Source: Closterium sp. NIES-65 | Taxonomy: Eukaryota > Streptophyta > Zygnematophyceae > Desmidiales > Closteriaceae | Length of the DNA stretch: 64,000 nucleotides | Reading direction: 5' to 3' | Assembly: GCA_948144175.1 (NCBI GenBank) | Contig: CANXME010002068.1 | Location: forward strand, 4,030,001 to 4,094,000 | Shown: in pieces, positions 24,301 through 35,060 of the stretch | How the letters are laid out: each line of letters begins with the position of its first letter | How positions within the stretch are numbered: the stretch's first letter is position 1 | Made by a program: the position numbers and the translations under genes | The notes under the pieces: generated by a model | The model's input: only the letters and a program-made list of their open reading frames with translations | The model's database searches: none | What the model was told of the DNA's origin: nothing

Positions 24301-26408
24301 TGATTTTCCTCCCGTTGTTGTTGATGTTGGCCGTCCGGTTAACCCAGTTGATCTTGGGGTTGAACTTTTTAAGAAAGTCTCTCCCGAAGATTACGTCGAG
24401 TCCTTTGATATTTGTGACGGGGAGAGCAGGCTTCCATCGGAGGGGTCCAATCTGGAGTAGTAACCGTGTTTCCCCGTAGATAGGTAGCTTACTGCCATCC
24501 ACCATCGTTGCAGAGAAGCTTGAGGACTTGATTTCACCTCCGAGTCGATCGATTGCCTTTTTGTCATATACGTTGTGCGACGCCCCATTGTCCACGAGTG
24601 CTTGGAGGCGCTGTCCGTTGTAGATCACCTCGAGCTGGAGTGATGAGCGTTGCTCGGAGTACCCAAAAATAGTCTCATTAATATGATCATAGGGTACATC
24701 CCAATATTCAGTACACACCGTGGTTCGACTGTTTGCTCCTGGACAACCAGCTGGCCTGGGCTGCGAGGAGAAAAGCTCCTCTCCAACGCCGGGAGTAGAG
24801 GTAGTAACCGTACAAGTTGACCCTGAGGGGGTGGATCCGGTCGACGCCTGCGATCCACTGGATGCATCCTGGAGGGGTTTTCGGAGTTTCCGCAGCTTCT
24901 TTTGAACTCCCAGCTGCCTCTTCAGCTGCTTCAGCTCCATAGACTTCTTCCCTGGGGAGTGGAGAGTCGTCTTGGGCTGGTTCCGGGAGAGGACGTTGAC
25001 GCCGTGAAAAGGTCTACTCCTTTCCACACTCCTTAATTTTTTTCCATCTCCGTAGGCACCGGTACCACTTCTTTAATTGTCTGCTTCCTCTGGAGTTCTT
25101 CCCGGAATTTGTTTATGGCTCCAGACCCGCGAAAATCACCAGTCTTCATTAAAGCATCTTTGAAAGATAACTTTAACGAATTCTGTTTTTTTCCGGGGTC
25201 GAATTGGAGAGTTCCCGTCTTGGTCGAGTCTGTTTTCGCGGAGGTTTTCTTTTCCTCGGCGAATCCCTCTGACAAATTTCGGTCAAGGGGCTTGGGATTT
25301 CGCCCTTGATTCTCCAAATCTCGCGCCCAATGCTGTCCTTCAATTTCGATTCGGTCCAGATTGCGCTGACGCATTCGGATCTGCTTTTCCTCGCCAGCAC
25401 GATCCGCAATCACTGGCGAGATCCGTTTTTTTTTACTTTTTGTCTTTAGTTTCGTCACTCCCACGAGCTCAGAATGCCGCACGTGCAGATTTCATGTGAA
25501 AACAGTCGACAATTCGATGTCCGTTTCCGCCGCAAAATTCGCAAAACGTTTTGTTTTTTGCAGGTCGTGAATTCGCGTCGAAATTGTCGACTTCCATGGA
25601 GTCGGCGAACGTGGTTGAAGCCGAGCGATCCCCTTGTCGTGATCCGACGACGTGGGGCCGTCGTGTTCCGGAGTTGACCAAGTCAAAACGCTCCGCGGCC
25701 GATACGATTTCGCTGTAGCTGCTGCAATTCGCTGCTGCAACCTGGCGCCGAATGTCGGTTTTCAGCCCCGCGATGTAGGACTGAATTTTTTCGCCCTCGG
25801 TAATGTCGGGAATGCGATTATAAAATTCCTCCATCTGCTGCGTGTATTGCGCGACACTCCCGAATTGCCTATGGTGATGTAATTTTTCGCGCGCAATATA
25901 AGTGGAATTAATCGGCTCAAAACGTTTGAGAAGGTCTGCCCGGAACTGCTGCCACGAGGCTTCGCCTTGGAAAATGCTACTGTTGCTTCCGAGCCACTTG
26001 AGAGCTGGACCGCGCATCAACGTTGTCGCGAGACAAATTTTCTCGCCGTCGTACTCCGTCGTCGACCATCCGATCACCGCGAAATAAATTTCCATCGTCG
26101 CGAGCCACCGCCTGACGTCGGATTTTCGATCGCTAGGGTCGAACGATTCCGGCGAGCAAAGTTTCGGATGTCGAAGAACGAGCTCTAATGAGGAAGTTGA
26201 GAGTTAAGACGGCCTAGGCTTAGTAGCCTAGGCCAAGGAGGAATCGAGTGAGTTTGTGCCAAGGGAGAGTTTCGAGAAAGTTGGGAATGATTGTTCACTA
26301 TAGCAAGAGATTACATATAGCAAACAAGTGAAGAAAGAGGTGCACCACCTATAAAGTTCATATCTACACTACAGCTAGAACTACATGGAGGTATAAGAAT
26401 ATAATTCT

Positions 26409-26542
26409 TGTCAGAACATATATATAGCTTATACTAATGTGTAGGCTGTAGTGGGGTATCCCATAGGGGGTACAACCAGTTAGGGTTTCCTATTTGTACT
26501 CACTTCATTCATAGTTCATTCATTCTCGTTCTATTCTCAACA
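26409..26542 (+). repeat. 5' LTR of copia A (134 bp)
   Basis: TGTCAG...CAACA. A TATATATA box lies within its first 20 bases, and the family motif GTATCCCATAGGGGGTAC is at 26456-26473. Confidence 0.95.
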
Positions 26543-26585
26543 TGGTATCGAGCAGGTTCCCCCGTGGGAACTGTGCTTAGGGCCC
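26543..26585 (+). ncRNA. Primer-binding site, leader stem-loop and GGGCCC box, copia A
   Basis: TGGTATCGAGC (primer-binding site) is followed by GGTTCCC (26555-26561), loop CCGT, and GGGAACT (26566-26572), then GGGCCCACC (GGGCCC at 26580-26585). Copy B repeats this stem. Copies C, D and E have a different stem of the same shape. Confidence 0.65.
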
Positions 26586-26639
26586 ACCACCTTTAAACTT
26601 TTTTTTCTGCCCGGAGCGCGCTCCGGGCCCTCGCTTTCA

Positions 26640-27250
26640 CTTTTTTTTCGGCCTGCCCTGCGGCCCCTAGCCACCCGCGCGCGCCCGTTTAGGCCCCTAG
26701 CCGCCCACGCGCCGCCCGTCCCGGCCCCTAGCCGCCCACGCGCCACCCGTTCAGGCCCCTAGCCGCCCGCGCGCGCTCGTTCAGGCCCCTAGCCGCCCAC
26801 GCGCTGCCCGTTCCGGCCCTAGCCGCCTGCGCGCGCCTGTTCAGGCCCCTAGCCGCCCAAGCGCCGCCCGTCCCGGCCCCTAGCCGCCCACGCGCCGCCC
26901 GTTCAGGCCCTTAGCCGCCCGCGCGCGCCCGTTCCGGCCCTTAGCCGCCCGCGCGCCGCCTGTCCCGGCCCCTAGCCGCCCGCTGGCCGCCTCTCCCGGC
27001 CCCTCGACGCCCGCGCGCCGCCGTCCCGGCCCCTAGCAGCCCGCTGGCCGCCCGTCCCAGCCTCTCAACGCCCGCGCGCCGCCGTCCCGGCCCCTAGCCG
27101 CCCGCTGGCCGCCCGTCCCGGCCCCTCGACGCCCGCGCGCCGCCGCCCCGGCCCCTAGCCGCCCGCTGGCCGCCCGTCCCGGCCTCTCGACGCCCGCGCG
27201 CCGCCCGTCCCGGCCCCTGATCGCCCGCGCGCCGCCCGTCCCAGCCCCGG
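26640..27250 (+). repeat. Leader minisatellite of copia A (about 31-bp units)
   Basis: Tandem GC-rich units of about 30-31 bp starting GGCCCCTAGCCGCCC fill the untranslated leader between the primer-binding site and Gag. They gradually become longer and more mixed toward 27250 and pass into GCCGCCCGAGCC triplet-like repeats to about 27365. Confidence 0.85.
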
Positions 27251-28261
27251 GCCGCCCTGTGTCGCTGACAGCCCGAGCCGCCCGCGCCACCCGAGCCGCC
27301 CGAGCCGCCCTCGCCGCCCGAGCCGCCTGAGCCGCCCGAGCCGCCCGAGCCGCCTGCACCGCCTGAGGAGCCGAGCCGCTGGTCCTGCGGAGCTGCTGTT
27401 GCTGCTGAGCCGGTTGAGCTGCTGTGTTAATGTACTGCTGTGCTACTGCGCTGCCCGACCCGTCCTGTCTGGTGAGACCTTCTACTGCTGTCATGGCTAC
27501 CCCTAGTGTCCTAGCTTTTGACGCTGAGGGTCGCGCCATTGACTTTGAGGTCTGGGTCGACGACCTGCAGCTGTTCTTACAGTGCGACAGAGCAGACGGC
27601 CTTTCTCTCTTTGACCTCACTTCTGGTGCCTCTCCTGCCCCTGTTGCTGATGCTGATCCCACTGTGCGCTCTCAGTGGGCCACCCGCGATGCTGCTGCAC
27701 GTCTTGCTGTGCGTCGCCACCTCCCTACCTCTGAGCGCGCGCACTTTAGTCAGTACAAGAGTGCTCAGACCTTGTACGACGCTGTAGTCGCGCGCTACTC
27801 CTCCCCTGCCACTGCTGCACTGAGCCGTCTCATGCTTCCCTACCTCTTTCCTGACCTCTCTGCCTTTCCCACTGTCGCTGACCTCATTACGCACCTCCGC
27901 ACTAGTGACACTCGCTACCGCGCCGCCCTTCCTGCTGAGTTCTGCGCCAAGAACCCCCCCCCCATGTACATCACTCTCTACTACGTAGTCGCGCGCCTCC
28001 CTGACTCTCTTCGCGTAGTCAGGGACCACTTTCTCGCGGTCTGTCCCACCACCCTCACCGTCGACATCCTCGAGAAGGCCCTCCTCGCGGCGGAGAAGAG
28101 CATCGTCGTTGTAGGAGCTTCTCGTGGTGACCCTCGCACCCCCATCTTTGAGGGGTGCTCTCCTTCCCCCCTCCTGCCCTCTGTTGCCTCTGCTGCTACT
28201 GCCGACCTGCTTGGTCTCGAGTCGGTTGGCGCGGCGTCTGCCCCTAGTGGGAGAAGCCGCT

Positions 28262-28515
28262 CTGGCAAGGGCAAGGGGGGCAAGGGCGCGGGTGGAGCTG
28301 GAGGGGGCGGTGGAGGTGGCGGTGGAGGCAGCGGAGGGAGTGGGGGTGGCGGCGGGAGTGGTGGAGGGGGTGGTGGTGGTAGTGGTGGCAGCGGCGGAGG
28401 AGGCGGCGGTGGTGGCGGCAGCGGTGGTGATGGCGGCAGTGGTGGCGGTGACGGTGGGGGAGACGGCGGAGGAGGAGGCGGTGGTGGCGGAGGAGGTGGA
28501 GCTGGTCGGGGCGGT
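28262..28515 (+). repeat. Glycine-rich coding repeat in Gag of copia A
   Basis: GGTGGC/GGCGGA-type repeats encode an almost pure Gly/Ser stretch of about 75 residues between the Gag core and the Cys/His cluster. The same feature is at about 36180-36430 (B), 61800-62060 (C) and, on the minus strand, 45610-45840 (D). Confidence 0.85.
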
Positions 28516-28650
28516 ACCCAGCAGCGGAGCGGCGATGGTGGTGGTCAGCGCTCGCAGCAGCAGCAGCAGCAGCGTTCGCGCGACATCCCTCCGCCCCAGC
28601 AGCTCCGTGAGTGGTACAATCGACGTCAGAGGGGTGCGGGTACTGGTCCT

Positions 28651-28722
28651 TGTACCTACCTCCTTCGCTCCGGCGACCGCGCGGGCGAGCAGTGTGGGGG
28701 TGCCCACCCCACCCAGCGCTGC
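28651..28722 (+). other. Non-canonical Gag Cys/His cluster, copia A
   Basis: Codons in frame with Gag give C-X13-C-X3-H-X4-C (core EQCGGAHPTQRCF). The identical spacing is found in B (36564-36635), C (62199-62270) and D (minus, 45447-45518). The usual retroelement knuckle is C-X2-C-X4-H-X4-C. Zinc binding is inferred. Confidence 0.7.
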
Positions 28723-31700
28723 TTTGGCCGCCTGACGGACGCTTGGCGTCAGCAGTTCCCCGGGGCTAGAGAGATCCCTCGCTGGGATGAGCTTCTTAGG
28801 GCTGGTGTAGCGATCTTTGATCTTGATTTTGATGCTATCCTTGCTGCTATGTATGCTGTGACTCTTAGTGAGGAGGGTGACTGTTACCGGTGTTTCCCGC
28901 CCGACCCGGGCATTGGCACTGCTGCGCTAGGTGCTTGTGAGGCTGCTGCTCTAGGTGCCAGTACGTCTGCGCTCTCAGGTGCTGGTGAGACTGCGCTCTC
29001 AGGTACTGCGTTGCCTTCGTCCTCCCTCACTTTCACACTTGACTCCGGGGCTTCTCGCTCCTTCTTTCGAGACCGCACCACCCTCACGCCGCTTGGCCGG
29101 CCGGTTGCGGTCTCCCTGGCTGACCCCTCTGGGGGTCCTGTCCTCTCTCACTTCTCCACTGTCCTCCCGTGTCCGGCTGCCCCCTCGGGCACCCTGTCTG
29201 GTCTGTACCTTCCCTCGTTCTCGACGAACTTGGTGAGTGGTGCGGACCTACAGGATGCGGGGGTTCACCAGTTCACTCCCGCGAGTCAGCGGGTGACCCA
29301 CCGCACGGACGCACGCACAGGCCGGCACCTGGCCACGTTCTCGCGTCGGCCGGGGTCGAGCCTCTACACCCTGACCACTAGGTCTCCTCCTGTCCCTGCG
29401 TCTGGTCAGGTAGCTGCGTCGGGTCAGGTGTTTGCTGCTGCGTCCCGGTCAGGTCCTAAGTCTGCCCCCTGTTCGTGTCGCCTCCTGTGTCACGAGACTC
29501 TCCTGTGGCACCACCGTCTGGGCCACCCCTCCTTGCCCCGTCTTCAGAGCATGGCTTCCCGTGTCCTTGTCTCTGGTCTTCCCCAGTCTCTCCCTCCCCT
29601 TCCTTCCGGGCCAGGACCTTCCTGTGTCCCCTGTGTCGAGGGGCGCCTCAGGGCTGCTCCTCACTCCTCCCAGTTCCCCCCGACAGAGGCTCCTCTGCAG
29701 ACGCTTCACATGGACGTGTGGGGCCCAGCCCCCGTCCGTGGGCAGGGTCACGAGCGCTACTTCCTGTTGGTTGTTGACGACTACTCGCGTTACACCACAG
29801 TCCTCCCCTTGCGCAGCAAGGGTGCTGTCACTGAGGTGCTGATCGACTGGATCCGCGAGGCTCGTCTCCAGCTCAGGAGGAGCTTCGGCTCGGACTTTCC
29901 TGTTCTGCGTCTGCACTCGGACAGAGGCGGGGAGTTCTCCTCTTGCCTTCTACGAGACTACTGTCGTGCACGGGGGATCCGCCAGACCTTTACGCTTCCG
30001 GACTCTCCACAGCAAAATGGGATTGCTGAGCGCCGCATTGGCATGGTCATGGATGTCGCTCGTACGTCCATGATGCATGCGGCTGCCCCCCATTTTCTGT
30101 GGCCGTTTGCGGTGAGGTACGCGGCGCATCAGCTCAACCTTCACCCCAGGGTCTCTCGGCCCGCGATGTCCCCAGTGTTACTGTGGACGGGGAAGGTCGG
30201 CGATGCGTCTGCGTTCCGTGTCTGGGGATCTCGGGCGTTTGTCCGCGACTTGTCTGCGAACAAGCTGTCCCCTCGTGCTGCTCCCTGTGTCTTCCTTGGC
30301 TTCCCCCCTGACGCTCCAGGGTGGCAGTTCTACCACCCCTCCTCTCGTCGTGTTCTGTCCTCCCAGGACGTCACGTTCGACGAGTCAGTCCCCTTCTACC
30401 GCCTCTTCCCCTACCGCACTCCTTCCCTTCCCCCACCACCGGACTTCCTTGTGCCGGTTCCCCCCCCGGTAGACCCCCCCCCCCCTCAGGTTCCTGCCCC
30501 CTCAGGTGTGTTCCAGGTAGACGGAGTTGACCCGGTCGAGGTTACTGGTGACTCTGGTGCTGCTGCGGGTGCTGAGCCTGGGGGTGCTGACTCTGGGGGT
30601 GTGTGCGCGGGGGTGCCGAGCCTGGGGGTGCTACTGCGGAGGGTGTTGGGCCTGGGGTTGCTGACTCTGGGGGTGCTGTGCGCGGGGGTGCCGAGCCTGG
30701 ACGTGCTACTGCGGAGGGTGTTGAGCCTGGGTGTGCAGAGCCGGGGGGTGCTGTGTCAGGAGCTGCAGAGCTAGGGGGTGCTGCGTCTGGAGCTACTGGG
30801 CCTGGGGGTGCTGCGTCTGGGGCTGCTGAGCCTGGAGTTTCTCCTGGTGCTGCGTCTCGGCGGGAGCTCCTTTCTCCACAGGAGCTGCGCGAGTGGTTTG
30901 CTCGCCGCTGGAGGCGTGCTGCTGGAGATGGAGCTTCTTCGACCGTCGAGGGTGCTGGTGCCGCCGGTCCCGGAGCTGCTGGGCCTGCGGGTCCTACTGG
31001 AGCTGGGGCTGCTGAGGGTGTTGGTGCTGAGACTACTGCTGTCTGTCCTCGCGGTGGTTCTCCTGCTGGTGCTGCTGGAGGTCGAGCCGCTGGAGGTGTT
31101 GGTGGCGCTGGTGCTGCCGCTGAGGGTGCTGGTGCTGTCCCTGCTGAGTCTGAAGCTGCCGCGCGGCCTCGACCGTACTTCGTTCCGCTCCTGCAGCAGG
31201 TTCTTGGTCTTTCTCCTCTGGTAGAGTGTCCACAGCCTGTCTAGTCGCAGTCACTGTTGGAGCCTTCCTCCCCTCTACCTGCTCCCTCTCCTTACACTGG
31301 TCCTACTGGAGGTCTTGCTGAGCGTCGTGAGCCTGCGTCTCGTCCCGCGTCGCCTGTTCGTGCTGCTCGCGCTAGTGGTTGCGGTTCGCATCAGCGTCCT
31401 CCTCCTGTCCCTGGCACGCACCGGATGTCTCTGCGTCCGTCCACTGCTCCTCTGCGTGCCCCTTTGCCTTCTCCTCGTGAGTCCTCTCTTCCTGCGCTTG
31501 CCGACCCTGAGTCGGACTCCCTTCGTGCTGCCAGTCCTACTGTCACGCGTCTGCTTGCCACTGTCGTCACAGACCCCTCGTTTGAGTCCACTGCTGCGTC
31601 TGCTCTTGTCGCTGAGCTCGTCGACTTTGCTGCTCGCTGTCGCCTAGACTACGCTACTAGTCTTGTTGCTGAGTCTGCGTCTGTCTGTCCTCCGTCCGTC

Positions 31701-33615
31701 GGGGATGAGTGTGCTCTTGGCACGGACGTCCTAGAGGACAGGCAGGAGGAGTTACAGTGTCTGGCTGCTGCTTCACCTCATCTCGCGTCTGTACTGCTTG
31801 CTCCTGAGGGAGACCCGGATGCACTAGACATCCCGACTCCGCGCTCTTACGCGGAGGCCGTAGAGGGTCCCTACTCGTCTCAGTGGCAGGCAGCTATGGA
31901 TGCAGAGATGGCTTCCTGGAAGTCCACAGGCACCTACGTTGACGCGGTTCCCCCTCCTGGGGCGAACATCGTCAGTGGCATGTGGATCTTCAGGGTGAAG
32001 CGGCCGCCGGGCTCTCCACCTGTCTTCAAGGCGCGGTACGTGGCTCGTGGCTTCAGTCAGCGGCAGGGAGTTGACTACTTTCAGACCTTCTCTCCCACCC
32101 CGAAGATGACCACTCTTCGGGTGCTGCTGCACATAGCCGCTCAGCGCGACTACGAGCTTCACTCTCTCAACTTCAGCACTGCGTTCTTGCAGAGTAGCCT
32201 GCACGAGGAGATCCGGTTGCGCCGTCCACCTGGCTTCACTGGGACTTTCCCTCCTGGCACCCAGTGGAGCCTCCGACGGCCAGTCTACGGTCTCCGCCAG
32301 GCACCGCGTGAGTGGCACAACACACAGAGGACTACGCTTGCGGCTCTTGGGTTTGCTCCTTCTACTGCTGACCCGTCGCTGTTTCTGCGCACCGACACTT
32401 CACTGCCGCCGTTCTACATCCTCGTGTACGTCGACGACTTGGTCTTTGCCACACCGGACACTGCTGGACTCGCCTACGTGAAGTCCGAGCTGCTGAAGAG
32501 ACACACGTGCACAGACCTGGGTGAACTGCGCAGCTACCTTGGCTTGCAGATCACTCGGGACAGAGCACGCCACACCATTACCTTGACTCAGTCACACATG
32601 GTGCAGCAGGTCCTTCAGCGCTTCGGCTTCACGTACTCCTCGCCTCAGGCCACTCCTCTGTCTACCCGCCACTCACTCTCAGCTCTGCCTTCGGATGAGT
32701 CCGTAGAGTCGAGTGGCCCGTACCCAGAGCTTGTTGGCTGCCTCATGTACCTGATGACCTGCACACGACCTGACCTTGCATACCCTCTGAGCATTCTTGC
32801 ACGCTATGTTGCTCCTGGGAGACACCGACCAGAGCACATGGCTGCAGCGAAGAGGGTATTGTGCTACCTGTGCAGTACGTCGGGCATGGGGCTAGTGCTT
32901 GGAGGGCGGAGTCCAATGGTCCTTACAGGTCACGCGGACGCTTCTTGGGCTGACGACCAGGCTACGCAGCGGTCGTCACAGGGTTACACCTTCAGCCTTG
33001 GTTCCGGCTCTGTCTCGTGGCGGGCTACTCGTTCGTCTTCGGTTCTCAGCTCCAGCTGTGAGGCTGAGATCTACGCAGGGGCCATGGCTGCACAGGAGCT
33101 TCGCTGGCTCACCTACCTTCTGACTGACCTTGAAGAGCCGCCTCGTTCTCCTCCAGTGCTGTACGTAGACAACAAGGCCATGCTGGCCTTGTGTCGAGAG
33201 CAGCGTCTGGAGCACAAAACGAAGCACATTGCTCTTCGCTACTTCCTTGCTCGTGAGCTACAGCAGCGTGGACAGTTGCGGCTTGCGTACGTGGCCTCTG
33301 AGGCCAACACTGCTGATGTGTTCACCAAGGCACTCGCGCCTTGTGACCATCACCGCTTCTGCACCCAGCTGGGTCTTGTGCCTATCTTGCCTCACTTGCT
33401 CTCCTCTTGACTTTACTTGTACTGTGACATATATATACCTGCTCTTGCTTGTCTAGCTTTATATATATGTCTCTACTCTTGCATGTGAACTGGCCTTTTG
33501 CCTTGCTCTTGTGCTCGGACTGTGTGGTGACTTTGTGATCCACCCTGAGCTTTGCTTTGCTTTGCTTGACTGGTCTTGTGACCCCTTGTTCTCCCCCACT
33601 TTGCCTATGGGGGTG

Positions 33616-33749
33616 TGTCAGAACATATATATAGCTTATACTATTGTGTAGGCTGTAGTGGGGTATCCCATAGGGGGTACAACCAGTTAGGGTTTCCTAT
33701 TTGTACTCACTTCATTCATAGTTCATTCATTCTCGTTCTATTCTCAACA
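33616..33749 (+). repeat. 3' LTR of copia A (134 bp)
   Basis: Matches the 5' LTR at all but one position by eye and follows the polypurine tract CTATGGGGGTG. Confidence 0.95.
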
Positions 33750-34214
33750 ATTCTGACATCGGAACCTCGAACTGACGCTGCGACTGCTGTGAAGTCGTCG
33801 AAGCAGGAATGTTCATGGTCGAGAGGAGCTGCGTAACGCGCTGCAGTTCGTTTCGTAGCTGCTCGTTCTCCAATCGCGACCGTTCAGTCGTCGCTCGCAT
33901 CTCTGCTTCCATCTTGGCGATTTGCGCGAAGAGCTGCTGCGTAACGTCGTTGGTCGCCGGCGAACCCATCCTGTTCAGAAACCACGCGAGGGGGTTAATT
34001 CGAAAAGCGCGGAACTAGTGCTTACCAGAAATCGGCATCGAATTGGTCGCCCCCGGCGGTTTTTCGAGGCGATTTTTTCCGCGACCGCTGCTTAGCCGAG
34101 AGTCGTCGAGTGAGAACGGCTCTGATTACCAAGTGTCACAGTATCGAATTCTCAATCGAAACTTGTCACTAAAACTGAATACAAGGCATTTTTATACTCG
34201 GAAAATACAAGGAT

Positions 34215-34342
34215 TGTCAGATTTATATGACATAGCTACTGTAGGCTATAGTGGGGTAGCACATATGGGGTACAGCTTTCTAGGGTTTGTACTTGTACCC
34301 AACTTTCCCTTAATCATTTTCATTCTCGTTCTGAGTTTCTCA
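34215..34342 (+). repeat. 5' LTR of copia B (128 bp)
   Basis: TGTCAG...TCTCA, with the family motif GTAGCACATATGGGGTAC at 34256-34273. Confidence 0.95.
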
Positions 34343-34386
34343 TGGTATCAGAGCAGGTTCCCTCGTGGGAACTGTGCCTAGGGCCC
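34343..34386 (+). ncRNA. Primer-binding site, leader stem-loop and GGGCCC box, copia B
   Basis: GGTTCCC (34356-34362), loop TCGT, GGGAACT (34367-34373), then GGGCCCACC from 34381, with the same spacing as in copy A. Confidence 0.65.
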
Positions 34387-34479
34387 ACCACATCGAAAAA
34401 TTTTTCCTCCCCGGAGCGCGCTCCCCGAGTCGCGCTCCTCTCTCTACCTTCGTCGAGCCGCCCTAGCGGCCTTCCTTAC

Positions 34480-35060
34480 GGCCCCGCCGCCCTCACTTGC
34501 GGCCCCGCCGCCCTTAGTTGCGGCCCCGCCCCCTCTCTTGCGGCCCGTCGCCGCCCTTGGTTGCGGCCCCATCGCCGCCCTCACCTGCGGCCCGTCGCCG
34601 CCCTCCCTTGCGGCCCCGCCACCCTTTGTTGCGGCCCCGCCGCCCTCACCTACGGCCCCGTTGCAGCCCTCAGCTGCGGCCCCGTCGCCGCCCTCACCTG
34701 CGGTCCGTCGCCGCCCTCACCTGCGGCCCCGAAGCCGCCCTCAGCTGCGGCCCCAACGCCGCCCTCACCTGCGGCCCGTCACCGCCCTAACCTGCGGCCC
34801 CGACGCCGCCCTCAGCTGCGGTCTCGTCGCCGCCCTCACCTGCGGCCCGTCGCTGCCCTCACCTGCGGCCCCGACGCCGCCCTCAGCTGCGGCCCTGTCG
34901 CCGCCCTCACCTGCGGCCCCACCGCCCTCAGTTGCGGCCCCGCCGCCCTCACCTGCGGCCCCGCCACCTTCAGTTGCGGCCCGTCCCCGCCCTCACCTGC
35001 GGCCCGCCGCCCTCACTTGCGGCCCCGCCGCCCTCAGTTGCGGCCCCGCCGCCTTCAACT
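34480..35060 (+). repeat. Leader minisatellite of copia B (about 23-bp units)
   Basis: Degenerate units such as CTCACCTGCGGCCCCGACGC repeat about every 22-23 bp through the untranslated leader. A second, CCGAGCCGCC-based repeat follows to about 35310. Long proline/alanine frames across it are by-products. Confidence 0.85.

Larger units (their letters stand above)
26409..33749 (+). mobile_element. Short-LTR copia element A, nearly whole
   Basis: Full-length 7.3-kb copia with 134-bp LTRs (26409-26542, 33616-33749) and a perfect duplication ATTCT (26404-26408 and 33750-33754). The primer-binding site TGGTATCGAGC starts at 26543 and the polypurine tract lies at 33606-33615. Gag starts at 27493 (MATPSVLAFD) and has a glycine-rich stretch (28262-28515) and the Cys/His cluster (28651-28722). 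Protease LDSGASRSFF is near 29040, integrase at about 29500-30400 (HMDVWGP, HSDRGGEFSS, PQQNGIAERR), the linker at 30500-31230, reverse transcriptase at about 31890-32750 (ILVYVDDLVFA near 32420) and RNase H at about 32900-33380 (SSSCEAEIYAG). By eye the LTRs differ at one position, which indicates a recent insertion. Only one or two breaks are apparent in the coding region. Confidence 0.95.
26169..33758. repeat. Solo LTR of the miniature-element family, split by copia A
   Basis: A 244-bp sequence (26169-26408 plus 33755-33758) starts TGTCGA and ends TGACA and sits in the Gag region of chromovirus L with a perfect duplication TCGGA (26164-26168 and 33759-33763). It is a diverged relative of the 258-bp LTRs of the miniature element at 53660-54906; both share GGCCTAGGCTTAGTAGCCTA and the stretch around GGTGCACCACC. 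Only one LTR is present, so an LTR-LTR recombination product is inferred. Copia A later inserted near its right end. Confidence 0.85.

Noticed and set aside
27577-28707. 376-residue minus-strand frame rich in Thr/Ala
   Set aside because: Shadow of the Gag frame of copia A through its glycine-rich repeat; no domain of its own.
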